Below are positions 16,667-23,829 of a stretch of DNA of 31,704 nucleotides, one piece after another. Location of the stretch: NCBI GenBank assembly GCA_036383515.1, contig DASVOE010000120.1, forward strand, positions 1 to 31,704, in the 5' to 3' direction. Position 1 is the first letter of the stretch. Every line of letters starts with the position of its first letter. This stretch comes from CADEDV01 sp036383515. GTDB lineage: Bacteria; Bacteroidota; Bacteroidia; Chitinophagales; Chitinophagaceae. The position numbers were made by a program, and so were the translations under genes. Below the pieces are notes generated by a model. That model saw only the letters and a program-made list of their open reading frames with translations. It made no database searches and was not told the origin of the DNA.

Positions 16667-17596
16667 ATGAAACCAACATTTGTCCTGCCCCGCCTTCTCA
16701 CCATCCTCTGTATTTTCTTCATTGTCCTTATCATTTCCTGTAACAAGGAAAAAAGTAATGGTGGCTCCGATGCCCAGGAGGAATTGGTATCAATGACTTC
16801 GAGTGAATCTGATGCAGACGCAGAAACAATTTTCAACGGGGTATTTGATGATATTATGGGAGTAAATGATGACGTAGGTATGTCTGGTACAGGATTTTTT
16901 GGCCGGGCAGCCACCTCTGGTTCTAATGAAGTACAAAGACTTACTGGCTGCTTTACTGTAACGATCACTCATCCCGGTAATACACTTTTTCCGGCAAGAG
17001 TAGTTATTGATTTTGGACCGGTAGCCTGTATGGGACCTGATGGTCACACCCGTCGTGGAAAGATCATAAGCGAATACACTAACCGCCTCATTATACCCGG
17101 CGCCATTGCTGCCACTACTTTTGAAAACTTTTATTTCGATAGTATAAAAGTAGAAGGTACCCATAAGATCACTAATACCAGTTCACCTATAGCCACCGTG
17201 CCCCTTTCCCGGGCATTCAAACTGGAGGTTATAAATGCAAAATTGACAAGGCCCAATAGCAACTTCATTGAATGGAACAGCACCAAAACAATTACGCAAA
17301 TAGAAGGGCTTTTGACTGTGGACAGACCGCTGGATGATATTTTTAGAATTGAAGGCGCCTCAAGAGGAAAAGTGCTAAGGGATAATTTGCTGGTCGCCTG
17401 GGAATCCAGTACTGTTGAACCTCTTATTAAACGTTTTGCATGCCGCTGGATCGTTAAAGGGACCATTAAAACGGTAAGAGCAAACGTTACCACCAGTGCA
17501 AAGTGGATAGCAGTACTAAATTTTGGGACTGGCAGTTGTGAGAATCGGGCCATCATCACTGTCAACGGGGTTCCCCATGAAATTACTTTGCCGTAA
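16667..17596 (+). CDS. Orphan lipoprotein of unknown function
   Basis: I do not recognise this 309-residue protein. The N-terminus is a lipoprotein signal: Lys and Arg residues, then a hydrophobic run LLTILCIFFIVLIIS and Cys-25 followed by NKEK, so it should be processed by LspA and anchored in a membrane. An acidic Ser-rich linker follows (about 35-70). The rest is predicted beta-strand with few helices and no obvious catalytic motif; single cysteines occur in GCFTV, VACMG, FACRW and GSCEN. ATG 16667 is chosen because it gives the most typical signal; ATG 16649 and GTG 16613 are in frame and possible. It stands alone, divergent from the TatD gene, and is followed by a hairpin terminator. Confidence 0.72.
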   Translation: MKPTFVLPRLLTILCIFFIVLIISCNKEKSNGGSDAQEELVSMTSSESDADAETIFNGVFDDIMGVNDDVGMSGTGFFGRAATSGSNEVQRLTGCFTVTITHPGNTLFPARVVIDFGPVACMGPDGHTRRGKIISEYTNRLIIPGAIAATTFENFYFDSIKVEGTHKITNTSSPIATVPLSRAFKLEVINAKLTRPNSNFIEWNSTKTITQIEGLLTVDRPLDDIFRIEGASRGKVLRDNLLVAWESSTVEPLIKRFACRWIVKGTIKTVRANVTTSAKWIAVLNFGTGSCENRAIITVNGVPHEITLP

Positions 17597-17649
17597 TTAA
17601 AAAATTATTATACCTTTAAACCAGTTTTCATAGGGTACGGATTAAAAAC

Positions 17650-17680
17650 GGGCCAGGGTTTCTACCCAGGCCCTAACCTT
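17650..17680 (+). terminator. Hairpin terminator between convergent genes
   Basis: GGGCCAGGGT (17650-17659) and ACCCAGGCCC (17664-17673) pair around a TTCT loop with a single A-A mismatch. The T-run after it is short (CCTTTTA). It lies 53 nt after the lipoprotein stop and 90 nt before the end of the convergent deacetylase gene, so it may serve either or both. Confidence 0.6.
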
Positions 17681-17763
17681 TTATAGTGGTTGCCAATTAC
17701 TTATAGTCAATTAACTACGATTGGAAATTATCTTTAAACCATGGAATAACCACTGAATTATCC

Positions 17764-18375
17764 TTATAATTTCTGCATTTTATAACCTTCTCTTTTAAAA
17801 AACGCTAACACTTCAGGTAATGCATACTGCAAGTGCGGCAATGCTTTTTCACTATCATGAAAAACAACAATTGAACCCGGTTTTGTATGGTCAATTACAT
17901 TTTTCAAACATCTTTCTTTCGTTATGGTGTGATCAAAATCGCCGCTCAACACCGACCACATTATAATTTTATAATGACTTCTTATTTCTTTTGCCTGTGA
18001 TGATTTTATCCTTCCATAAGGCGGTCTGAATAAATCAGCGTCAATATATTTTTCAGCTTGCCTTATATCCTTTAAATAATTTTCATTGTTGGTTTTCCAC
18101 CCATTTAAATGATGCTGTGTGTGATTACCTATCGCATGACCTTCATCCCGTATTCTTTTGTATATATCAGGATGAGCTATTACATTTTTACCGATACAAA
18201 AGAAAGTGGCTTTAGCATTATACTTCTTCAACTGCTCTAAAACAAAAGGAGTGGCAACAGGATGGGGACCATCATCAAATGTGAGGTAGATGCACGCATC
18301 GCTGGTATCTATATTCCATGTATAAGAAGGCCACATTTTTTTGAAAAGCCAGGGCGTGTTTACAAAATACTTCAT
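17764..18375 (-). CDS. Polysaccharide deacetylase family protein (NodB domain)
   Basis: This 203-residue protein is almost entirely one NodB homology domain. TFDDGP holds the catalytic base and metal Asp (Asp-34, Asp-35), NHTQHH supplies the metal His pair (His-85 and His-89), RPPYGR at 117-122 forms the groove wall, and FHDS contains His-173. The family removes N- or O-acetyl groups from chitooligosaccharides, peptidoglycan or xylan; the substrate here is unknown. No signal peptide is obvious, though the first 20 residues (MKYFVNTPWLFKKMWPS) are hydrophobic and basic and could associate with the membrane. ATG 18375 is the first ATG in the frame; longer versions need a TTG. It is divergent from gltX. 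Confidence 0.92.
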   Translation of the reverse strand: MKYFVNTPWLFKKMWPSYTWNIDTSDACIYLTFDDGPHPVATPFVLEQLKKYNAKATFFCIGKNVIAHPDIYKRIRDEGHAIGNHTQHHLNGWKTNNENYLKDIRQAEKYIDADLFRPPYGRIKSSQAKEIRSHYKIIMWSVLSGDFDHTITKERCLKNVIDHTKPGSIVVFHDSEKALPHLQYALPEVLAFFKREGYKMQKL

Positions 18376-18459
18376 ACAAGTCACAAGATACAAGTATCAG
18401 CAAAACCAATAAAGCCTTTCTGATACAATCTATGCTTCAGCGCTTCTATCTTCATTCTT

Positions 18460-18467
18460 TATCTTTG
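18460..18467 (+). promoter_or_regulatory. Bacteroidota -7 promoter element (TATCTTTG) of gltX
   Basis: The octamer fits the TAnnTTTG consensus of Bacteroidota housekeeping promoters and ends only 7 nt before the gltX ATG. No good -33 TTTG is visible at the usual distance. If used, transcription would begin within a few bases of the start codon. Confidence 0.5.
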
Positions 18468-18474
18468 CACCCTT

Positions 18475-19992
18475 ATGAAGAAAGTTCGAGTTCGTTTTGC
18501 ACCCAGTCCTACCGGAGGTCTCCATCTCGGTGGCGTAAGAACCGTTTTATATAATTATTTATTTGCCAAACACCATGGTGGTGATTTTATAGTACGGATC
18601 GAGGACACTGATCAATCCCGTTATGTAGAAGGTGCAGAAGAATATATTTTTAATTGCCTGAAATGGGCAGGACTTGAACCCGATGAAAGTCCTTTGCACG
18701 GTGGATCTTATGGACCTTATCGTCAAAGTGAAAGAAAAGAAATATACAGGCAATATGCTGAGCAATTGGTAAAGGATGGTCATGCTTATTATGCTTTTGA
18801 TACGACAGAAGAGCTCGAAAAAATGAGGCATGATTTTAAAACTGAACAAAATCCTTCGCCACAATATGATCGTTCACTCCGAATGAAAATGCGAAACTCG
18901 TTATCGTTATCGCCGGCTGAAGTAAAAGATCTTTTAACAAAAGACACCCGGCATGTCATCCGGATCAAAATGCCCGACCAGGAAACAGTTTCTTTTACGG
19001 ATATGATAAGAGGAGAAATAAGTTTTGATACATTACTGGTGGATGATAAAGTACTACTCAAAGCAGATGGAATGCCTACTTATCATTTAGCTGTAGTAGT
19101 GGATGATCATTTGATGCAGATCACTCATGCTTTTCGCGGCGAAGAATGGCTGCCATCAGCACCCGTTCATGTTTTATTATGGAAATATTTATTTGGATTG
19201 AAAAGTATGCCCCAATGGGCACATCTTCCTTTAATATTAGGACCCAACGGTAAACTGAGTAAAAGGGATGGTGCAAAATATGGATTCCCGGTTTTTGCCA
19301 TGAACTGGACAGATCCAAAAACAAATGACTTAACAGAAGGATTTAAAGAAAAAGGATTTTTACCCGAAGCCTTTATCAACCTGCTCGCCTTACTAGGCTG
19401 GAATGATGGCACAGAACAGGAGATTTTTTCAAAGAAAGAATTAATTGAAAAATTTTCTATTGAAAGAGTTCATTCAGGTGGCGCTAAGTTTGATTATGAA
19501 AAAGCAAAGTGGTTCAACCATGAATGGATAAAACAGTCGGGAGTCGCGAGTTTGGAGTCGGGAGTTAAAACCCTGCTGACAGAAAAAGGCTTTCCTGTTG
19601 CTGATGATGCAATGCTGGATAAGGTAATTGAATTGGTGAAAGATCGTTGCACATTGTTACCTGATTTTGTGCAGCACTCTTCCTTCTTTTTCAAAACCCC
19701 GGAAGAGTATGACCTGGCTGCTGTAAAACCAAAATGGAATGAGGAGAAGAAAAATTTCTTCCTTGCATATTCTGAAAAACTACGATCAACGGCTGAGTGG
19801 AATGCTATTGCATTAGAAAACAGTTTTAAAGAACTCGCAACAGAAAAGAATATCAAACCGGGTGAGTTGCAACTACCCTTCCGCATTATGCTGGTAGGGG
19901 GCAAATTTGGTCCGCCTGTTTTTAATATTGCTGAATTACTTGGCGCAGATGAAACGATTATCCGTATTGAAAAAGCGTTATTGAGTTTCTAA
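18475..19992 (+). CDS. gltX: Glutamyl-tRNA synthetase
   Basis: This 505-residue class I aminoacyl-tRNA synthetase charges tRNA-Glu with glutamate in the cytoplasm. The HIGH-type motif appears as PSPTGGLHLGG near the N-terminus, followed by the family signature RIEDTDQSRY. The KMSKS-type loop is KLSKRDG (Lys-260 to Gly-266). Length and domain order (Rossmann catalytic half, then a helical anticodon-binding half) are normal. One oddity is the short in-frame direct repeat at residues 354-364 (SGV-ASLE-SGV). The ATG at 18475 is directly preceded by a TATCTTTG promoter element. It converges on the aldo/keto reductase gene with only 7 nt between the stops. Confidence 0.98.
   Translation: MKKVRVRFAPSPTGGLHLGGVRTVLYNYLFAKHHGGDFIVRIEDTDQSRYVEGAEEYIFNCLKWAGLEPDESPLHGGSYGPYRQSERKEIYRQYAEQLVKDGHAYYAFDTTEELEKMRHDFKTEQNPSPQYDRSLRMKMRNSLSLSPAEVKDLLTKDTRHVIRIKMPDQETVSFTDMIRGEISFDTLLVDDKVLLKADGMPTYHLAVVVDDHLMQITHAFRGEEWLPSAPVHVLLWKYLFGLKSMPQWAHLPLILGPNGKLSKRDGAKYGFPVFAMNWTDPKTNDLTEGFKEKGFLPEAFINLLALLGWNDGTEQEIFSKKELIEKFSIERVHSGGAKFDYEKAKWFNHEWIKQSGVASLESGVKTLLTEKGFPVADDAMLDKVIELVKDRCTLLPDFVQHSSFFFKTPEEYDLAAVKPKWNEEKKNFFLAYSEKLRSTAEWNAIALENSFKELATEKNIKPGELQLPFRIMLVGGKFGPPVFNIAELLGADETIIRIEKALLSF
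19535..19565 (+). repeat. Intragenic 10-bp direct repeat in gltX
   Basis: AGTCGGGAGT occurs at 19535-19544 and 19556-19565, a period of 21 nt (7 codons), so the reading frame is kept. It encodes the two SGV tripeptides. A similar string, AGTCGGGGAGTC, lies at 15694-15705 at the end of the esterase gene. Confidence 0.75.
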
Positions 19993-19999
19993 TTGTTGT

Positions 20000-20989
20000 T
20001 CATCCCTGTTTTTGTATCAATGCCATCACTGTTGCAAAGTCAGTTGCTCCCAATTGTTCGATCATCGTTATATCTTCCTGCTGAAGTTTAAACAACCCGC
20101 TGCTGTTTGTTTTTGCCTGTTCCGCTGTTCTTATACCCGGAATGATCGTGGACACTTCAGGATGGCCCAAAACATAGCTTAGGGCCAGTGCTGTTTTACT
20201 GCAATTGTATTTTGAACACAAGGTCCACACAGGTTCCAAAGCTTTATTTGATGTTTCGATCACTTCTTTTGTCAACCTGTTCTTACGATGATCATTATTG
20301 GTAAATGAATAGCCTTTATCAAATTTTCCTGTCAACAAGCCAAATTGTAGCGGCATTCTTGCAATAATACCAAAACCTTTCGCTGCTGACTGTCTCATCA
20401 AGGTCAATGCTTTTTGATTAAGCAGGTTAAAAACCAACTGAAATCCATTCCCCCAATTTTGTTCTACTAAAAACTCCGCTTCAGGCAATGGGTCAAACGT
20501 ATTTAACGACAATCCCCAATAACGGATCTTTCCTTCTTTCTGCAATTGTTGCATCGCTTCAATACAATCGCCCTGCTGCAGGTGTTGTGTTCTTGCTGAG
20601 TGCAATTGGTAATAGTCAATTGTTTCTCTTCTTAATCTTTTTAAACTTGCCTCACAAGCTGCAAGAATGTATTCCTTTGAATAATCGGTAGTGAATTGTT
20701 CATTACGGGAAACATTGCCCACTTTGGTAGCAATGACCACTTCTTTCTTATGACCAATCGTTTCACCCAATAAATTTTCTGAATGACCCAATCCATAGAT
20801 ATCGGCCGTATCAAAAAAATTGATCCCTTCTTCTATTGAAGCATTAATGGCAGCCACAGATACTTTATCATCTGCATCACCCCAGCCGATTGCTGTAGAC
20901 CCGATCATGGCAGCACCACCAATGGCCCATGCGCCAAACCCAATTTCGCTAACCAGCAAATCTGTGTTGCCAAACTTCCTGTATTGCAT
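20000..20989 (-). CDS. Aldo/keto reductase
   Basis: This 329-residue (alpha/beta)8 oxidoreductase has the AKR tetrad: Asp-60 and Tyr-65 in FFDTADIYG, Lys-89 in ATKVG and His-130 in YYQLHS. AKRs use NADPH to reduce aldehydes, ketones or sugars; the C-terminal IIPGIRTAEQ segment fits the cofactor-binding end of the barrel. The GFGAWAIGG start and overall length match the general-stress or YghZ-like branch rather than the shorter AKR1 enzymes; physiological substrate unknown. It starts at ATG 20989, divergent from the B12-binding protein gene (62 nt between them). No signal peptide, so cytoplasmic. Confidence 0.93.
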   Translation of the reverse strand: MQYRKFGNTDLLVSEIGFGAWAIGGAAMIGSTAIGWGDADDKVSVAAINASIEEGINFFDTADIYGLGHSENLLGETIGHKKEVVIATKVGNVSRNEQFTTDYSKEYILAACEASLKRLRRETIDYYQLHSARTQHLQQGDCIEAMQQLQKEGKIRYWGLSLNTFDPLPEAEFLVEQNWGNGFQLVFNLLNQKALTLMRQSAAKGFGIIARMPLQFGLLTGKFDKGYSFTNNDHRKNRLTKEVIETSNKALEPVWTLCSKYNCSKTALALSYVLGHPEVSTIIPGIRTAEQAKTNSSGLFKLQQEDITMIEQLGATDFATVMALIQKQG

Positions 20990-21024
20990 ATTTGCAATTT
21001 ACAAAGCTCTTCACCAAAGAACTG

Positions 21025-21032
21025 TATTTTTG
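21025..21032 (+). promoter_or_regulatory. Candidate -7 element (TATTTTTG) upstream of the B12-binding protein
   Basis: It matches TAnnTTTG and lies 19 nt before the ATG at 21052, giving a short leader. A good -33 box is not obvious, so this remains a candidate. Confidence 0.4.
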
Positions 21033-21051
21033 AACAACTAAGTACTTTTTT

Positions 21052-21459
21052 ATGAACCGACCTATTCGTGTACTGGTTGCTAAAGTTGGACTCGATGGCC
21101 ACGACCGTGGTGCCAAAGTAATCGCCACTGCCTTGAGAGATGCGGGTATGGAAGTCATTTATACAGGTCTGCGTCAAACACCGGAGATGGTAGTAGTTGC
21201 CGCTTTGCAGGAAGATGTGGATGCGATCGGCATCAGTATTCTCTCGGGAGCACACATGACCGTCTTTCCAAAAGTTATAGAAATGATGCAACAGAAAGGA
21301 ATGGATGATGTGTTGCTGACTGGCGGAGGTATCATTCCTGAAGATGATATGCAAAAACTAAATGAGCTTGGTGTTGGAAAATTATTTGCACCCGGCACTC
21401 CTACCTCGCAGATCAGTTCTTATATTACAGATTGGGTAAAAGAGCATCGCAGTTTTTAA
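21052..21459 (+). CDS. Cobalamin-binding subunit of a methylmalonyl-CoA mutase-type enzyme
   Basis: This 135-residue protein is a stand-alone B12-binding Rossmann domain. It has the base-off/His-on signature D15-G-H17-D-R-G20, in which His-17 replaces dimethylbenzimidazole as lower cobalt ligand, followed by ISILSGAHM and LLTGGGIIP, the other two conserved loops. Length and sequence fit the small separate subunit of acyl-CoA mutases (methylmalonyl- or isobutyryl-CoA type) whose catalytic barrel is encoded elsewhere; no large subunit is visible in this window. The next gene, an enoyl-CoA hydratase, fits a fatty- or amino-acid acyl-CoA role. Which acyl-CoA it isomerises cannot be decided from this subunit. 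Confidence 0.93.
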   Translation: MNRPIRVLVAKVGLDGHDRGAKVIATALRDAGMEVIYTGLRQTPEMVVVAALQEDVDAIGISILSGAHMTVFPKVIEMMQQKGMDDVLLTGGGIIPEDDMQKLNELGVGKLFAPGTPTSQISSYITDWVKEHRSF

Positions 21460-21504
21460 GACCATCTCCTTAGGACCTACCTATCATTCATTTTCTTTTA
21501 TCAT

Positions 21505-21512
21505 TACTTTTG
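21505..21512 (+). promoter_or_regulatory. Candidate -7 element (TACTTTTG) of the enoyl-CoA hydratase gene
   Basis: It matches TAnnTTTG and ends 15 nt before the ATG at 21528. It overlaps the in-frame TTG at 21510, which argues against that TTG as start codon. Confidence 0.45.
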
Positions 21513-21527
21513 GCAAAACAATTACAC

Positions 21528-22304
21528 ATGTATACTGCGTTGCTCACTTCTCTCGAAAATGGCATCTTTACAATTACGATCAACAGGCCCGATAAATTGA
21601 ATGCCCTGAATAAAACTGTTTTTGATGAATTGAATGCAGCATTGGATGAAGTATACAGCAATCATCAAATTAAATCGGTAATCATTACCGGTGCCGGTTC
21701 CAAAGCATTTGTTGCCGGTGCAGATATTGCTGAATTCTCGGGGTTTAGTAGAGAAACAGCAATGGAGCTTGCAAAAAACGGGCAGGATACTTTTTTTCGA
21801 ATTGAAAACTCACCGAAACCTATTGTTGCCGCTGTAAATGGTTTTGCATTGGGCGGTGGTTGCGAACTGGCTATGAGTTGCCATTTTAGAATAGCCAGTG
21901 AGAATGCAAAGTTTGGACAGCCTGAAGTGAATCTCGGATTGATTCCCGGTTATGGAGGCACGCAACGGCTCACTCAATTGATTGGTAAAGGAAGAGCCAT
22001 TGAATTACTTATTTCTGCCAATATGATTACGGCGGCTACTGCGTTGCAATATGGCCTGGTAAATTATGTGGTAACACCGGAAGAGTTACTTACTAAAACC
22101 AAAGACATTCTTGAAACGATCAACACGAAAGCCCCATTGGCAATAGCAGCCTGCATAAGATCAGCCAATGCGGTGTTTGATGAAAATATCAATGGCTATG
22201 AACTCGAAGTGAAAGAATTTGGAAACGCCTTTGCCACCGGAGATATGAAAGAAGGCACCACAGCTTTTTTAGAGAAACGTAAAGCTCATTTCACGGGTAA
22301 ATAA
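21528..22304 (+). CDS. Enoyl-CoA hydratase/isomerase (crotonase family)
   Basis: This 258-residue protein is a single crotonase domain. The oxyanion-hole strands are seen in AFVAGADIAEF and GFALGGGCELA, and both catalytic glutamates of classical hydratases are kept: Glu-113 (GGGCE) and Glu-133 (GQPEVNLG), followed by IPGYGGTQRL. It should hydrate trans-2-enoyl-CoA in beta-oxidation or a related acyl-CoA pathway; short-chain hydratase is the most likely activity. I start at ATG 21528; the frame is open further only through a TTG at 21510 that overlaps a promoter-like element. It follows the B12-binding gene by 68 nt and could be partly co-transcribed with it. Confidence 0.95.
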   Translation: MYTALLTSLENGIFTITINRPDKLNALNKTVFDELNAALDEVYSNHQIKSVIITGAGSKAFVAGADIAEFSGFSRETAMELAKNGQDTFFRIENSPKPIVAAVNGFALGGGCELAMSCHFRIASENAKFGQPEVNLGLIPGYGGTQRLTQLIGKGRAIELLISANMITAATALQYGLVNYVVTPEELLTKTKDILETINTKAPLAIAACIRSANAVFDENINGYELEVKEFGNAFATGDMKEGTTAFLEKRKAHFTGK

Positions 22305-22337
22305 ACAGGAAGCCGGCCAGGGCAGGCAGATAGCTGC

Positions 22338-23759
22338 CTATCGTTTCTCTACAAGATTTTCATTAATTAAATAGGCAGCCACCCCGCTGATATTATCATT
22401 TCCTTTTGCATCATCGAGAAACACTTTAAAGGAAGTAATCGTTTCTGAAGGAAATGTCAGTATTCTTTTTCGTCCCACCGTAGTGCCCGCAATCTCTTTT
22501 ACGGCTTTATTGTTATTATATAATACCAATCGGAACCGGCGAACGGTTTGACCCAGGTGAATAGCTTCACGCAATACAATGCAGTTTATTTTCTCCGGCT
22601 TTTGCAGTTGCACAATAAAATTCTGCACATTGATACCGTAGGCCTCCGGCGCACCGTCAAAACTGCGAAAGGTCAATGTATCAGGAAAAAAATCCTTTGC
22701 ACCAAATTCCCAAAAAGTACTCGCCTGCTTTAAGATATTATCTGAAAAATTTTCATCCCGCATCATTTTGAACGCTACCAATGCTGCTGAATCCTTTTCA
22801 TGAATAAGTCCTCTTTGGTCAGGAGGAATATTCAATAACAGGTTAGCGCCTCTGCCCACTGATCGTATATACAGATCAAATAATTGTTGAGCTGATTTTA
22901 CTTTATCATCTTCATTGGCATGATAAAACCAACCCGGACGAATGCTCACATCACATTCTGCCGGAATCCAGTATTTGCCATTCACATTTCCCTGTTGAAG
23001 TGTGTCATTTGGTGGTGCGCCATTTCCTCTTTTAAATCCTTCCGTATTTAAATAATTCCAGTTGGTGGTAGCAGCTATTCCTTTTTCATTTCCCACCCAG
23101 CGTATGTCCGGACCTATATCGCTGAACACAACAGTGCGGGGAGAGAGCTGCCGGACTGTATTCTCAAATCTTTTCCAATCATATACCTGTTTCTTTCCAT
23201 TGGGTCCTTCGCCATTGGCACCATCCCACCATAATTCCCAAATAGGACCATAGTTCTGAAAAATTTCTTTCATCATGTTTACAAATACATCATTGTATTT
23301 ATCTGTGCCATAATCAGGATGATTACGATCCCAGGGAGAGATGTAAACACCAAATTTTAATCCACCTTCTTTGCAGGCCTGCGATAATTCTTTTAATACA
23401 TCACCCTTCCCTTCTTTCCATTTACTTTCCCTTACGGTGTGAGTAGAAAATTTACTGGGCCATAAACAAAAACCATCATGATGCTTGGCGGTAATGATGA
23501 TTCCTTTAGCGCCTGCTGCTTTGGCTATACGAACCCACTGGCGGCAATCCAATTGCGTAGGATTAAAAACATCTTCCGGCTCATCACCATGTCCCCATTC
23601 TTTATCCGTAAATGTGTTGGGACCAAAATGAATAAAGAAATAATATTCCATATCATGCCAGGCCAGTTGCTGACGAGTAGGCAAGGGAGCAGAAACATTG
23701 GTTTGCGCCTGGGTATGGATACAATAGAAAAGAGAAGCTACCGCAAAGAGTTTTTTCAT
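22338..23759 (-). CDS. Secreted alpha-L-fucosidase, GH29 (subfamily B type)
   Basis: This 473-residue protein has a signal peptide cleaved near TQAQ (about residue 19). The GH29 barrel is evident from FFIHFGPNTF, AKHHDGFCLWPS and GVYISPWDR. ELWWDGANGEG gives Asp-179 as nucleophile, and DIRWVGNEKG gives Glu-225 as acid/base, the spacing seen in subfamily-B alpha-1,3/4-fucosidases. A C-terminal beta-sandwich (about 345-473) resembles the discoidin-like domains often attached to these enzymes. It should release terminal fucose from branched glycans in the periplasm or outside the cell. The second fucosidase gene lies 70 nt upstream on the same strand, and the two probably form an operon. Confidence 0.92.
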   Translation of the reverse strand: MKKLFAVASLFYCIHTQAQTNVSAPLPTRQQLAWHDMEYYFFIHFGPNTFTDKEWGHGDEPEDVFNPTQLDCRQWVRIAKAAGAKGIIITAKHHDGFCLWPSKFSTHTVRESKWKEGKGDVLKELSQACKEGGLKFGVYISPWDRNHPDYGTDKYNDVFVNMMKEIFQNYGPIWELWWDGANGEGPNGKKQVYDWKRFENTVRQLSPRTVVFSDIGPDIRWVGNEKGIAATTNWNYLNTEGFKRGNGAPPNDTLQQGNVNGKYWIPAECDVSIRPGWFYHANEDDKVKSAQQLFDLYIRSVGRGANLLLNIPPDQRGLIHEKDSAALVAFKMMRDENFSDNILKQASTFWEFGAKDFFPDTLTFRSFDGAPEAYGINVQNFIVQLQKPEKINCIVLREAIHLGQTVRRFRLVLYNNNKAVKEIAGTTVGRKRILTFPSETITSFKVFLDDAKGNDNISGVAAYLINENLVEKR

Positions 23760-23772
23760 TTTTTCACGTTGA

Positions 23773-23801
23773 ACCCGGTATGATCTTTTCAGCTACCGGG
23801 T
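23773..23801 (-). other. Inverted repeat between the two fucosidase genes
   Basis: ACCCGGT (23773-23779) and ACCGGGT (23795-23801) form a 7-bp perfect stem with a 15-nt loop in the 70-nt gap. No T-run follows on the coding strand, so it is more likely an mRNA processing or stability hairpin than a terminator, if it acts at all. Confidence 0.4.
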
Positions 23802-23829
23802 GTTTTACCTGGGTTGTTGAGAATAAAAA

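Noticed and set aside
16603..16968. Reverse-strand frame opposite the lipoprotein gene
   Set aside because: The forward frame has a clean lipoprotein signal; the antisense frame shows no domain.
20905..21354. 149-residue reverse-strand open frame over the B12-binding gene
   Set aside because: It lies antisense to a well-supported conserved gene and has no recognisable motif.
22324..22339. 6-bp hairpin AGGCAG-ATAG-CTGCCT at the convergent hydratase/fucosidase ends
   Set aside because: It is short, overlaps the fucosidase stop codon and lacks a T-run on either side, so I do not call it a terminator.
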